Shown: one piece after another, positions 56,201 to 63,708 of the stretch
Layout: every line of letters begins with the position of its first letter
Position numbering within the stretch: position 1 is the stretch's first letter
NCBI GenBank assembly: GCA_027488785.1
Contig: JAIYAY010000005.1
Location: 39,855-103,854 of the forward strand
Direction: 5' to 3'
From: Sphingomonadales bacterium
Lineage (GTDB): Bacteria; Pseudomonadota; Alphaproteobacteria; Sphingomonadales; Sphingomonadaceae
DNA: 64,000 bases
Position numbers and translations under genes: made by a program
The notes under the pieces: model-generated
Database searches by the model: none
Seen by the model: the letters and a program-made list of their open reading frames with translations, nothing else
What the model was told of the DNA's origin: nothing

Positions 56201-56485
56201 CATTGGGAGCTGTGGTCCTTCGTCCGCGGCGGGATGTCCCCTGTTGAGGCGCTCGCTGCTGGCACCATCGAGTCTGCACGTTCGCTGGGTTATGACAAGG
56301 ATGTCGGCTCCATCGCCGCAGGCAAACTGGCCGATCTCGTCATCCTCGATGCTGACCCAAGCGTAGACATCCGCAATTCTGACAAGGTCGCAAAGGTCAT
56401 GATCGGTGGCCGTCTATATGACGCAGCCACGTTGAATGAAGAAGTCACCGGAACGCGCAAGCGCATGCCTTATTATTGGGAATAA
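53258..56485 (+). CDS. Exported WD40/PD40-amidohydrolase fusion, 1075 aa
   Basis: A signal peptide (MKNYIKSVLLLSAAILPTSI, cleaved near FAQA) precedes about 650 residues of TolB-like propeller repeats (SPDGKTIAFDLLGDIY, WSPDGRFIAAKK, FSPDGKTIVFEKHEGG). The C-terminal 400 residues are a metal-dependent amidohydrolase: metal motif VDAHAHGPYG, GITTRHDPSS, and a closing DKDVGSIAAGKLADLVILDA. It is probably a periplasmic hydrolase, possibly a peptidase or imidazolonepropionase-like enzyme; the substrate is unknown. It follows the tol-pal cluster on the same strand. An intrinsic terminator ends it. Confidence 0.9.
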   Translation: MKNYIKSVLLLSAAILPTSIFAQAAAAADDKAPKWDVAAPPGLTVRQINIDTDEGSWMNLDVSPDGKTIAFDLLGDIYTMPVTGGTPTRISEGLPFETQPRFSPDGNRIAFTSDRGGGDNIWIMNRDGSDKRQLSKEDFRLLNQPSWSPDGRFIAAKKHFTTGRSLGTGEVWLYHVSGGAGVLLVKRPNEQHQKELGEPIFAPDGKHIYYTRNITPGPIFQYAQDSNGQIFDIESYDIETGKTETAVAGIGGSVRPTPSPDGQKIAFVRRERTQSKLYVKDLSTGEERKIYDALDQDVQETWAVTGVYPNMDWSPDSKTIYFWAGGKIRKVDWPSGASSIIPFRISDTRDMIDPPLPQIEVAPTSFETKMPRTPVTSPDGRTVLFETMGKLWVKPASGGTARRLTSSDTGMEAYPTWSRDGKTIAYIHWTDKGLGNIHTISASGGTPKKVTAQSGHYARPRFSPDGKTIVFEKHEGGGLTSPLRSDQPGIYRMSAMGGPATRITSAGTAPHFGASNNRMFYTESGANKRLLVSVDMNGEAKRNHASGELTTIYEVSPDGHNFAFRQNYEAFVMPLMPGTQEVTASSSGGALPVVKVSSGGADYMHWSRNGDALHWAIGPTLYSAQTNAFYPNGPLAKDAKPVKFAPPKQGVSLSMPVISDRPTGVVAFTGARVVTMADKSGGIIDNAVILVENDRIKAVGKAGDFAIPAGAKTVDVAGKTIIPGLVDAHAHGPYGVDEMTPQQNWVNMLNLAMGITTRHDPSSSAATVFPALEMQRAGLLLGPRSFSTGEIVYGAKAADVYAEINGLDDALAHVRRLKAQGAHSVKNYNQPRREQRQQVVAAALQENMRSVAEGGSLFGMDMNLIADGNTTVEHNIPLDIFYDDVLQFYSKSKVGYTPTLVVTYGGPAGDPYWRAHTDVFRHPLMAKHYPPAELAANNARREIAPEEDYVDDNSAREAHKLAKLGVPVSIGAHGQEAGIAAHWELWSFVRGGMSPVEALAAGTIESARSLGYDKDVGSIAAGKLADLVILDADPSVDIRNSDKVAKVMIGGRLYDAATLNEEVTGTRKRMPYYWE

Positions 56486-56509
56486 GCCTTTCCCGATGAC
56501 TGCAATTTT

Positions 56510-56545
56510 CCGGCCCGGGTGCATATCCCGGGCTGGAATCTTTTT
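56510..56545 (+). terminator. Rho-independent terminator after the amidohydrolase gene
   Basis: A 10-bp stem (56510-56519 with 56527-56536, one G-T pair, core GCCCGGG/CCCGGGC) has a 7-nt loop and is followed by TTTTT at 56541-56545. It lies 25 bp past the stop and just before the converging gloB end at 56551. Confidence 0.85.
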
Positions 56546-56550
56546 GGATA

Positions 56551-57273
56551 TCAGGCGGCATCCTTGGCGGCACGGCGGGCGGCAAGTTCCTCCACCGACT
56601 TTGCGCGCATGAACGGGTTGGTTGCGCGTTCCAAAGCAATCGTCGTCGGTACGGTCGCCTCGCCACGGTCGCGATGGGCAATAACATCAGCCAGACGCGC
56701 GGCCAAATCGGCATTGTCCGGTTCCACCGTCACCGCAAAAAGGGCGTTGCTGAGTGTATATTCATGCGCGCAATAAATCGCGGTATCGTCGCCCAAAGCC
56801 TCCAGCTTACGCATATTGTCATACATCTGCGCTGCGGTGCCTTCAAACAATCGACCACAGCCCATCGCGAACAAAGTATCGCCGACAAAGGCGGCTTGCA
56901 CGGTTGCGAAATGATAAGCGATATGTCCAGCGGTATGTGCGGGCACGTCGATGATGTTCGCGCGCAATTCGCCCAACTGGACGACATCCCCGCCGCGCAC
57001 ATGCACATCCAGCGTCGGTATCCGCTCCGCTTCGTCCGCGGGCCCGGTGATGATGCACCCCGTCGCCGCCTTAATCTCCGCATTGCCGCCGACATGATCA
57101 GGGTGCCAGTGCGTGTTCCAAATCTGCGTGATCGTCCACCCGCGCGCCTCTGCTGCCGCCAAGACAGGGGGCGCAACAGCTGGATCGACCACGAGAGTCT
57201 CCCCACTCTGCGCTTCATGCACCAACCAGATATAATTGTCCGACAGCACCGGAACCCGAACGATCTCCAGCAT
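56551..57273 (-). CDS. gloB: Hydroxyacylglutathione hydrolase (glyoxalase II), 240 aa
   Basis: GloB hydrolyses S-lactoylglutathione to lactate and glutathione. The metallo-beta-lactamase metal motif is visible as TQIWNTHWHPDHVGGNAEIK (HxHxDH). AAFVGDTLFAMGCGRLFEG and YCAHEYTLSNALFA supply the remaining ligands and the glutathione-binding part. ATG at 57273 lies 2 bp after the gloA stop. The gene is complete and co-transcribed with gloA, forming a methylglyoxal detoxification pair. Confidence 0.95.
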   Translation of the reverse strand: MLEIVRVPVLSDNYIWLVHEAQSGETLVVDPAVAPPVLAAAEARGWTITQIWNTHWHPDHVGGNAEIKAATGCIITGPADEAERIPTLDVHVRGGDVVQLGELRANIIDVPAHTAGHIAYHFATVQAAFVGDTLFAMGCGRLFEGTAAQMYDNMRKLEALGDDTAIYCAHEYTLSNALFAVTVEPDNADLAARLADVIAHRDRGEATVPTTIALERATNPFMRAKSVEELAARRAAKDAA

Positions 57274-57275
57274 CG

Positions 57276-57722
57276 TCACCACACACCGACATTGGGCATG
57301 CTCACCCAGGGTTCCGCAGGCGGAAGATTTCCCTCTTGCAGCAGCTCTATCGAAATGCCGTCGGGTGTCCGTACAAAGGCCATATGCCCGTCGCGCGGCG
57401 GGCGATTGATTGTCACCCCTGCATCCATCAACCGCTGACAGGTCGCGTAAATATCATCAACACGATAGGCCAGATGGCCGAAATTGCGTCCGCCGTCATA
57501 TGCCTCCGGCGCGCTGCCATCGGCCGGCGGCCAGTTGTACGTCAACTCCACCTCGGCGAGGCCAGCCTGACCGGGTGCCGCCAGAAAGATCAGCGTGAAG
57601 CGGCCCGCCTCACTGTCGAAACGGCGCACTTCCTCCAGACCGATCAGCTTGAAAAAAGCGACCGTTGCGTCGGGGTCGGTGACACGGATCATGCTATGCA
57701 GATAGCTTGTCGGCATTTTCAT
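57276..57722 (-). CDS. gloA: Glyoxalase I / lactoylglutathione lyase (VOC family), 148 aa
   Basis: The VOC-fold metalloenzyme isomerises the methylglyoxal-glutathione adduct. The pattern YLHSMIRVTDPDATVAFFKL with LGLEEVRR is close to the GloA N-terminus. VELTYNW and GGRNFGHLAYRVDDIYATC carry metal ligands, and the closing FVRTPDGISIELLQ is canonical. ATG 57722 or 57716 are both possible starts; the latter has better spacing to GGA. It precedes gloB in the same unit. Confidence 0.92.
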   Translation of the reverse strand: MKMPTSYLHSMIRVTDPDATVAFFKLIGLEEVRRFDSEAGRFTLIFLAAPGQAGLAEVELTYNWPPADGSAPEAYDGGRNFGHLAYRVDDIYATCQRLMDAGVTINRPPRDGHMAFVRTPDGISIELLQEGNLPPAEPWVSMPNVGVW

Positions 57723-57806
57723 TCCATTCACAAAAGCGTGGCGTTTCGGACATAGCCATGAACCGTAACCGATGTCCACACAAGGGAGGGATAACGCGCA
57801 ATTGAA

Positions 57807-58583
57807 CTATCTGGATTGCGGCTCATCCTTCGCTGCGGGCGTCGCCGCCGCTAAAGCCGCAAGCTGCGCCTGTGCCGTCTCGGCTTGCCGGCTATTAGGT
57901 GCGATCTTGATGGCCTGTTCCCATTGCTTGCGCGCGGTGTCGTCATCGCCAGCAGCAATGGCGATATTGCCCGCCTCCAACGCCACCGCCGGATCACTGG
58001 GCAGCACCGCCGCCGCGGTTTGAATAAAGGCCAGCGCATCAGGCAATTTGTTCAATCGCCGGGCCAAGGTCGCCGACAACAACCATGCCGCGCCATTTTC
58101 GGGCGCCAACTGCCGCGCGGTTGCCAAGGCAGCCTCCCCATCGGCATTTTTGCCCAAGGCCACGAACGCCCGCGCGCGGTCAACTTCGCTGTCGGCGCGC
58201 TCTTCATTATCGAGCGTAGTCGACGCCAGCGCTTTACCGAGCGCATCGATAGCAACATCCGCCTGCCCCGCCGCAATCGCGGCATTGCCCGCTTGTGCCC
58301 AGAAACGCGCGGCGCGGGGGTCGCCTTTGGTTTCCGCCGAGGTGGCCGCCTCGGTCAGCATCGGCACCGCAAGGTCAAATTTAAAATCGGTCGCCAGCGC
58401 AAAGCCATGGCACGCGCGCGCCAAATAACCGCCCTTTTGCTGCGCCCATAGGCTCGCACTCGAAATCGCTGAAGCGGGATCTTTGCTGGCCAGCGTCAGA
58501 CATTCGGCAAACTGCACCTCGTCCAAAGTCGGAAGCGGTTGCGCCGCCGTCAGTTGCAGAAGCAGTGGCAAGACATTCAACAT
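57807..58583 (-). CDS. TPR-repeat protein with signal peptide, 258 aa
   Basis: The N-terminus (MLNVLPLLLQLTAAQPLPT) looks like a short signal peptide, so a periplasmic place is likely. The rest is regular tetratricopeptide-like helix pairs, for example AARFWAQAGNAAIAAGQADV and AVALEAGNIAIAAGDDDTAR. It presumably mediates protein interactions. It sits between an alpha/beta hydrolase gene and gloA in a minus-strand run, but no specific partner can be named. Length and repeats suggest an intact gene. Confidence 0.8.
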   Translation of the reverse strand: MLNVLPLLLQLTAAQPLPTLDEVQFAECLTLASKDPASAISSASLWAQQKGGYLARACHGFALATDFKFDLAVPMLTEAATSAETKGDPRAARFWAQAGNAAIAAGQADVAIDALGKALASTTLDNEERADSEVDRARAFVALGKNADGEAALATARQLAPENGAAWLLSATLARRLNKLPDALAFIQTAAAVLPSDPAVALEAGNIAIAAGDDDTARKQWEQAIKIAPNSRQAETAQAQLAALAAATPAAKDEPQSR

Positions 58584-58600
58584 GGTCGTTCCTGTAAAGT

Positions 58601-59338
58601 TCAGCAGGCCAACTTACCAACAACATCGATCAGCAACGCAATATCCTGATCCCGAGAAAGCCGGTGGTCGCCATCCTTGACCAATAGCGTCTGCACATCG
58701 GATGAACGAAGCGCGGCTGCGAGCTTTAAGGATGTTTCCCATGGCACATCGGGGTCGCATTGCCCGTGGATCAACCGCACCGGGCAATCGATGCCGACCA
58801 CGCCAGTCAGCCGCAGGTTGCTTTGCCCCGATTGCCAAAAATCTTGGGTGATAAGCATGGGGTCATAGCCATAGTCGCTGGGGCGTTCGATGCGGCCCGT
58901 GGCGACGATGGTCGCGCGGTCGGCGGCATCAAAGTCCCAATCGGTGAAATCGGGTGCGGCGGCAATGCCCACCATCGCGGCAACTTGATCACCCAGCTTT
59001 TCTGCCACCAACAGCATGAGCCACCCGCCCATCGACGAGCCAATCAAGATAAGCGGCCCAATTTTGGCCTCCGCAATCACCGCCAGAACATCGTCGCGCC
59101 AAATGTCGAGCGTGCCGTCTTCAAACTTGCCATCGCTCTCGCCGCAGCCGGAATAATCCATCAGCAGCATGCCCACGCCTTGATCCGCCGCCCAAGCGGC
59201 CAGCGCCTGCGCCTTGCCGCCCTGCATATCGGATTTATATCCGGGCAGAAAAACCAAAGTTGGTCCGCGCCCCGGCGAATGCCGATAGGCCAGACGCACA
59301 CCATCGGCGCGCGTGATATATTGAGCTGCTAATTCCAA
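58601..59338 (-). CDS. Alpha/beta hydrolase, 245 aa
   Basis: The protein is a serine hydrolase of the palmitoyl-thioesterase/ABHD10-like type. The nucleophile elbow is GSSMGGWLMLL. The acid lies in HGQCDPDVPW, and the catalytic histidine is probably in VKDGDHRLS. It has no signal peptide and starts MELAAQYITRADGVRLAYR. The gene is 5 bp after a DUF6356 gene and before the TPR gene, consistent with one operon. The natural substrate is unknown. Confidence 0.88.
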   Translation of the reverse strand: MELAAQYITRADGVRLAYRHSPGRGPTLVFLPGYKSDMQGGKAQALAAWAADQGVGMLLMDYSGCGESDGKFEDGTLDIWRDDVLAVIAEAKIGPLILIGSSMGGWLMLLVAEKLGDQVAAMVGIAAAPDFTDWDFDAADRATIVATGRIERPSDYGYDPMLITQDFWQSGQSNLRLTGVVGIDCPVRLIHGQCDPDVPWETSLKLAAALRSSDVQTLLVKDGDHRLSRDQDIALLIDVVGKLAC

Positions 59339-59343
59339 AAGCG

Positions 59344-59598
59344 TCAGATTACCCAGTCAACGGTCATCATTTGCGTCACATCCTGCCCCTTGGCACGACG
59401 CTGTTCGACCATGATGCTATTCAACCGTTTCACCGTATCGCTGCCCGAGGTGATGCACAGGCCGGGGATGACCGCATGAACCAGCGCCTTCATCCCGCCC
59501 CAGATCATCGCAAAACCAAAGCGGCTGGCGACGCCAAAATGTTCAGCGTAACTTTCATCGACGCTTTTGGGGTGGTCGACAAACAGGCGGTTGAACAT
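59344..59598 (-). CDS. DUF6356 family small membrane protein, 84 aa
   Basis: The sequence MFNRLFVDHPKSVDESYAEH with FGVASRFGFAMIWGGMKALVHAVIPG and TGSD-like SGSDTVKRLN fits DUF6356, a short alphaproteobacterial family with one or two membrane segments. Function is unknown. It lies between an M48 peptidase gene and the alpha/beta hydrolase gene. The call is from recall of the family pattern. Confidence 0.75.
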   Translation of the reverse strand: MFNRLFVDHPKSVDESYAEHFGVASRFGFAMIWGGMKALVHAVIPGLCITSGSDTVKRLNSIMVEQRRAKGQDVTQMMTVDWVI

Positions 59599-59655
59599 AT
59601 TGGCTTTCCTTATCGGATGCTGTGGTGCGCGATTGGCTTTTGTGTAGCCCGATCA

Positions 59656-60744
59656 CTAGTTAAAATCAAAGCCGAAGCCTGATTTGGCCTTTCTATCCTG
59701 CGTGCACATAGTTTTCAGCTCGGCCCATTCCGATGGTGTCAGCGCTGGCTTGTAATTTTTGCCTTTAACGATGCTTTTTTCAAACGCGTCTTTGCGCGAT
59801 GCCGAAAGCGGATGACTGGATAAATAGCCTGTAATGCCTGCATTGTCTTTCACCACGCCGGCGCTGCCATCCAACTGGGACAGCCGGTCAAAGAAAGACG
59901 CCGTGCCAACCGGCGAGATATTGGCGCTGCCCAGCGCCTTCATCGCATAAGCATCAGCTTCCGCCTCGGCATTGCGGCTATAGCTCATCGCCAACATATT
60001 GTTGACCATAGCGCCACTATTGCCGTCCACGCCGCCCAGCACCACCGCAAGGCCCATTTGCCGCAGCAGCGCCTGCATCACATGTTTTTCGCGGACATGG
60101 CCGATTTCATGGGCCAAGACGCCCGCCACTTCATCGGGCGAGCGCGCTTGTTTCAGCAGGCCATCGAATAAGATGACATTGCCGCCGGGCAAGGCGACTG
60201 CATTCAGCATGTCGATCTTGGCGACCTCCACCCGCAAATCTTGCGGCGCATCATCAAGCGACGCAACCAGCTTTTGAAGCGCGGCATCGCCTGCTGGCGT
60301 ATGGCAAAAACGGCCGCCAAAATCGCCCACCAATGCATCGCCCAGTCGGTCATCCACACTATCAGGTATCAACGGTGCGAGCCATTGCGGACTGAACAAC
60401 ACGACCGCAATCGCCGCCGCACTGGTCAGCGCAAAGGCAATCACGGCCTTGCCGAGCCCAAGCCGGTCCACCCATCCGCCATAATTGCGCGGCGCAGGTA
60501 GTAAGCCCTTGAGATCAGACGGCACGGGCCCCGACAATATCAGTCGCCAGCCATCGTGGCCGACAAGGCCATAGACATCCGCCTCCCCCTGCTTTGTCAC
60601 ATATGCGACATCGGAAAAGGCAAAGGGGCCGGTGCGCCGTTCATTCTCCAACAAATAAAATTGCGAACCAACGACCTGCACCTCTACCTTGCGCTTAACG
60701 GCTTTTTGGCCGTCATAATGCGCGACGTCGAAGAAAGCGGACAT
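59656..60744 (-). CDS. M48-family zinc metallopeptidase, 362 aa
   Basis: An N-terminal non-catalytic part of about 90 residues precedes a membrane helix (GKAVIAFALTSAAAIAVVLF). The peptidase domain has the zinc motif VLAHEIGHVREKH, followed by SYSRNAEAEADAYAM with the third zinc ligand Glu. M48 peptidases such as HtpX and LoiP cleave membrane or periplasmic proteins. It follows the DUF898 gene with a 3-bp gap, so the two are co-transcribed. The domain is likely on the periplasmic side. Confidence 0.92.
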   Translation of the reverse strand: MSAFFDVAHYDGQKAVKRKVEVQVVGSQFYLLENERRTGPFAFSDVAYVTKQGEADVYGLVGHDGWRLILSGPVPSDLKGLLPAPRNYGGWVDRLGLGKAVIAFALTSAAAIAVVLFSPQWLAPLIPDSVDDRLGDALVGDFGGRFCHTPAGDAALQKLVASLDDAPQDLRVEVAKIDMLNAVALPGGNVILFDGLLKQARSPDEVAGVLAHEIGHVREKHVMQALLRQMGLAVVLGGVDGNSGAMVNNMLAMSYSRNAEAEADAYAMKALGSANISPVGTASFFDRLSQLDGSAGVVKDNAGITGYLSSHPLSASRKDAFEKSIVKGKNYKPALTPSEWAELKTMCTQDRKAKSGFGFDFN

Positions 60745-60747
60745 GTT

Positions 60748-61836
60748 TTAGATCGCCCCTACATCAAAGGCATCGAGCAAGCCTTCGCCATGTTTTTCAA
60801 CGACCGTCTGCGACTGGGTCAATTCGTCAATGTTGATCTCGCCATACGCTTCCATATGCTCGACGAAGAATTTCCAGTTGCGATAGGGCATGAAGATATA
60901 GCCAATGCCCAAGGTGCAGATGATGATCGCCATATTGGCCAAGAAGAACAGCACCCAATCGACCGCGCGTGCGCGAAATGCGAATTCCAGCGTGTGCAAA
61001 CGCAAGCCACCGACCGCCATACGGAAATATTTGCTGTAAAAGGCCAACGCAGCGAGCGGAATGATGATGTAAAATGCCAGCACCGCGACAACCGCCAACA
61101 CGCCGCCAACCGCCATGCCCGTATCACCCAGCGCGTCAGGCGCACTGCCCGATGCCGCCATGCTGACCCCGAAAATCACAGCCCCGCCAAGAAAGAGGAA
61201 CGGCACCAGATAGAATAATAAATAACGCTTCATCAGCGGCGTCCACTGCGCGTTCGCGCTGAAGCGGTGCGGACCAAAGCTCATCGCGTTCCACCGGTCG
61301 TTCCACAAGGATATCATCGCCCAGGGCACCATCAGGAATAGGGGCAGCCAACCAACGACCCATTTCCACATATAAGACAGCCCATATTGGAAACCGGGGT
61401 CATCACTGCCGCCGCGAATGCCGCGCCAATAAGTGCGGCTCAACCGGTAACGCAGCGCGCGGAAATACGCGACGCCCGTCAGGTAGAATAAAGACAGGAA
61501 CATCGCGAACGTCAACAGGCCGGCCAACATAGGTGCGCCCTGAAAGATCAGACCCTGTGACACCAATTGAATGCCGAAAAAGGGCAGGCCGATGAGCAAC
61601 AACACCATGATGAAGCCGATAAAAAGCTCCATCCCGCGCCCCGTCCATTCCAGACGTTCGTCAATGAAGTCGGTCTTGCTCCACAAATATTCGCGTTCGC
61701 GCGTCGTCGCCCAAAAACGGTAAATGCCCAATGTGACAATGGTCAGCAGCAAATTGGGAAAGGCAATGCGCGCAAATTCCTGCCAGCTTCCATGGAAGCG
61801 AAAGGCGCTATGCGGTTGTAATTGTTCGTCGCTCAT
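60748..61836 (-). CDS. DUF898 (YjgN) multi-pass membrane protein, 362 aa
   Basis: ATG at 61836 follows AAGGGGGGAA and gives MSDEQLQPHSAFRFHGSWQE. Several membrane helices follow, with the family motif LLTIVTLGIYRFWATTRERE early and a second similar AFYSKYFRMAVGGLRLHT plus ICTLGIGYIFMPYRNWKF later, indicating an internal repeat. The family is of unknown function, and in several genomes it sits next to M48 peptidase genes, as here. Confidence 0.9.
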   Translation of the reverse strand: MSDEQLQPHSAFRFHGSWQEFARIAFPNLLLTIVTLGIYRFWATTREREYLWSKTDFIDERLEWTGRGMELFIGFIMVLLLIGLPFFGIQLVSQGLIFQGAPMLAGLLTFAMFLSLFYLTGVAYFRALRYRLSRTYWRGIRGGSDDPGFQYGLSYMWKWVVGWLPLFLMVPWAMISLWNDRWNAMSFGPHRFSANAQWTPLMKRYLLFYLVPFLFLGGAVIFGVSMAASGSAPDALGDTGMAVGGVLAVVAVLAFYIIIPLAALAFYSKYFRMAVGGLRLHTLEFAFRARAVDWVLFFLANMAIIICTLGIGYIFMPYRNWKFFVEHMEAYGEINIDELTQSQTVVEKHGEGLLDAFDVGAI

Positions 61837-62177
61837 AGATTTCCCCCCTTTGCAATGCGCCAAACATGCGGTGCAATGTTGTACTTTGTCAACAATCGCT
61901 GTGTTTTGAAGGAGATGGCGGCTGTAGGGGAGGAGTCGGCGAAGGTTACAGCGGCAAAACCAGGCTGCGTCATCAGGCTGGCATGCACCCAAAGCCCGGC
62001 TTCATGCACAGCACGGGCGCGCGCTTCGACAATGTTGAACAACCGCCGGAACAGGCCGGTGCTTTGATAACCGTTTACGGAAAGCTGAGCGTCGGATAAT
62101 CAACAATTGTCAGCCAAATCTGCCATTCCGGATACGACCCAATTGCAGACGATCGCGTCGTGACCTATAATTCAGCG
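61837..62177. other. Intergenic region between the DUF898 operon and a divergent membrane-protein gene
   Basis: These 341 bases hold no gene I trust. Short frames exist on both strands but lack family resemblance. The right end contains one copy (62127-62144) of a direct repeat whose second copy is at 62805-62822. The promoters for both neighbours should lie here. Confidence 0.35.
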
Positions 62178-62687
62178 ATGCCCGCCAAGTCACTCCGCAA
62201 TTTCCGCTCCTATGCCGCCATGGAGGCGCTCAACATAGTGTTGGTGCCGGTCACTGTTCTGTTGCTGGCGCCACCTAGCAACTGGGCAGAGATATTTGCA
62301 ATGGGGCTCGCAATTGCTGCCTGCGCGGGGTTTTTGTTTGTCGGTGCCGCCTATTGGGCCGGTTTAGACTATCGGCTCACCAGGTCAAATCGCTCCTCCC
62401 TGACGAGAGCCCTAGCTTTGGCACACCGGCTGGAAATACCGCTATTATTGATAGCTGGAGCCGCTGTGCCGATGCTGGCCTTTGCAATCTACGATGGCGG
62501 CTGGACCTGGCCTGTAATCGGAGCGGGGATACTAACGCTGATCGCGGCTTTGGAATACGTCAATTACTACCACCGCCAGCTCCAGCATTTCGACCGTTCG
62601 AGCGACTTCAAGAGGCTCATGAATGGCGGTGGTTTTCGACGCTCCCATATGGCTCGCAACCTCGCTGCTTACCGAAGAAGGCTATGA
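62178..62687 (+). CDS. Hypothetical four-helix membrane protein, 169 aa
   Basis: About four membrane helices are visible (ALNIVLVPVTVLLLAPP, MGLAIAACAGFLFVGAAYWA, LEIPLLLIAGAAVPMLAFAI and WPVIGAGILTLIAALEYV). The C-terminus is basic (RNLAAYRRRL). An in-frame GTG at 62160 would add six residues. I do not recognise the family. The gene is flanked by a near-28-bp direct repeat, which hints that the segment may be a small mobile or duplicated module. Confidence 0.6.
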   Translation: MPAKSLRNFRSYAAMEALNIVLVPVTVLLLAPPSNWAEIFAMGLAIAACAGFLFVGAAYWAGLDYRLTRSNRSSLTRALALAHRLEIPLLLIAGAAVPMLAFAIYDGGWTWPVIGAGILTLIAALEYVNYYHRQLQHFDRSSDFKRLMNGGGFRRSHMARNLAAYRRRL

Positions 62688-62879
62688 GGCGGTTGCCGTA
62701 GGCGGAGTGTCCGCTTCCCACCCAGCTCTTGTCATTCAACACAACGCCTAGCATCACTGAAATAAGGCATAAAATCGGCCAGTTTGACAACATTAAGCTG
62801 GCACTCCGGATACGACCCAATTACTGACATGCTGCTATCCACATTCTTAGACGGTCTTAGGGCGGCAACGGTCTCTATT
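62688..62879. repeat. Gap with second copy of the TCCGGATACGACCCAATT repeat
   Basis: The 18-bp word at 62805-62822 exactly repeats 62127-62144, and weaker identity extends to about 28 bp. No gene is visible in this gap. Confidence 0.6.
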
Positions 62880-62996
62880 TCAGGAGTGGTCTTTGGTCCG
62901 CCGTGCTTCGGCTTTAATCGTATTTAGGTTGCTATAAATACCACTAAGCAACGCGAGAACCGCTATATAGAATGCGGCTTCTATCCAAATCGGCAT
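62880..62996 (-). CDS. Predicted 38-aa single-pass membrane peptide
   Basis: ATG (62994-62996) follows GGGGAG with 7 nt spacing and encodes MPIWIEAAFYIAVLALLSGI, then a polar, positively charged tail ending in TKDHS. It is one clear membrane helix with the charged end predicted cytoplasmic, which is the usual look of a genuine small membrane protein. No homologue is recognised. It sits between the repeat-flanked gene and tRNA-fMet. Confidence 0.5.
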   Translation of the reverse strand: MPIWIEAAFYIAVLALLSGIYSNLNTIKAEARRTKDHS

Positions 62997-63084
62997 ATTG
63001 TTACTCCCCAAGTCACAAAGAGGGAAAACTCGCACCACTTAATGAACGAGCTTCCAATCCGACCCTCACCACAGCCAATAAAAT

Positions 63085-63108
63085 AGGCCCCGCGAGGGGG
63101 CCTTTTTT
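63085..63108. terminator. Bidirectional-looking terminator beside tRNA-fMet
   Basis: GGCCCC (63086-63091) pairs with GGGGCC (63097-63102) around a GCGAG loop. The plus side has TTTTTT at 63103-63108, and the minus side reads out TATTTTATT. It lies immediately after the tRNA 3' end on the minus strand and should end the rRNA-tRNA transcript. Confidence 0.85.
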
Positions 63109-63110
63109 GT

Positions 63111-63187
<77 letters not shown>

Positions 63188-63259
63188 CCACCAACGAAGC
63201 GATATCATTATCGCTCGGAAGCCTTTTTTGTTTCCCGCAGCGCAGAAGCGATACGGCGG

Positions 63260-63277
63260 CGGGCTGCTCCATCCCGC
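63260..63277 (-). pseudogene. Fragment identical to the 5' end of tRNA-fMet
   Basis: 18 bases (CGGGCTGCTCCATCCCGC on the plus strand) exactly match the 5' acceptor and D-arm part of tRNA-fMet (63169-63186). The nearby GCCTTTTTTGTT at about 63222-63233 also matches the terminator-side end of the tRNA region. It looks like a remnant of a duplicated tRNA with an internal deletion. Confidence 0.6.
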
Positions 63278-63317
63278 TTTACCGAAATGCCCTGTATTTC
63301 AACAGGGCAAAAACGAA

Positions 63318-63361
63318 AAAAGGCGGACATCCGTCGAATGAACGACAGCGGTCCGCCTTTT
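63318..63361 (-). terminator. Terminator-like hairpin between 5S rRNA and tRNA-fMet
   Basis: AAAAGGCGGAC (63318-63328) pairs perfectly with GTCCGCCTTTT (63351-63361), an 11-bp stem, with a further small stem inside the loop. On the minus strand a T-run follows (plus A-run from 63316). A second hairpin (63289-63308) lies closer to the tRNA. They may attenuate or process the transcript. Confidence 0.7.
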
Positions 63362-63414
63362 GAATTATGAATGGGTTCTTCCAATGCACTTTAATAGTAA
63401 GCGCCGGCTGCAAT

Positions 63415-63530
63415 GCCTGGCGACGCCCTACTCTTCCAACGCTTAAGCGGTAGTACCATCGGCGCAGTTTGGTTTCACGGCCGAGTTCGGGATGGGATCG
63501 GGTGGGTCACAAACGCTATGGTCACCAAGC
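63415..63530 (-). rRNA. rrf: 5S rRNA
   Basis: The reverse complement contains the conserved 5S core ACCCACCCGATCCCATCCCG followed by AACTCGGCCGTGAAAC and GGTACTACCGCTTAAGCG. The ends pair as GCTTGGTGAC and GTCGCCAGGC, giving about 116 nt. The ends are assigned by comparison with typical alphaproteobacterial 5S and may be off by a few bases. Confidence 0.96.
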
Positions 63531-63708
63531 AATGTAGCAGGCGCTCACTATACGGAGCGATACCCTAAAGTATCGCAACCGCGGTAAAGTGATATTGGGT
63601 TATAATCGATGCCCGTGCAGGGAATATTTATCTGGTTGCGATGTAATCATCCGCCATCGACGTTGCTGAAAGATCAGCATTGTCATTGATGGTGGGACTT
63701 CAAGCGCG

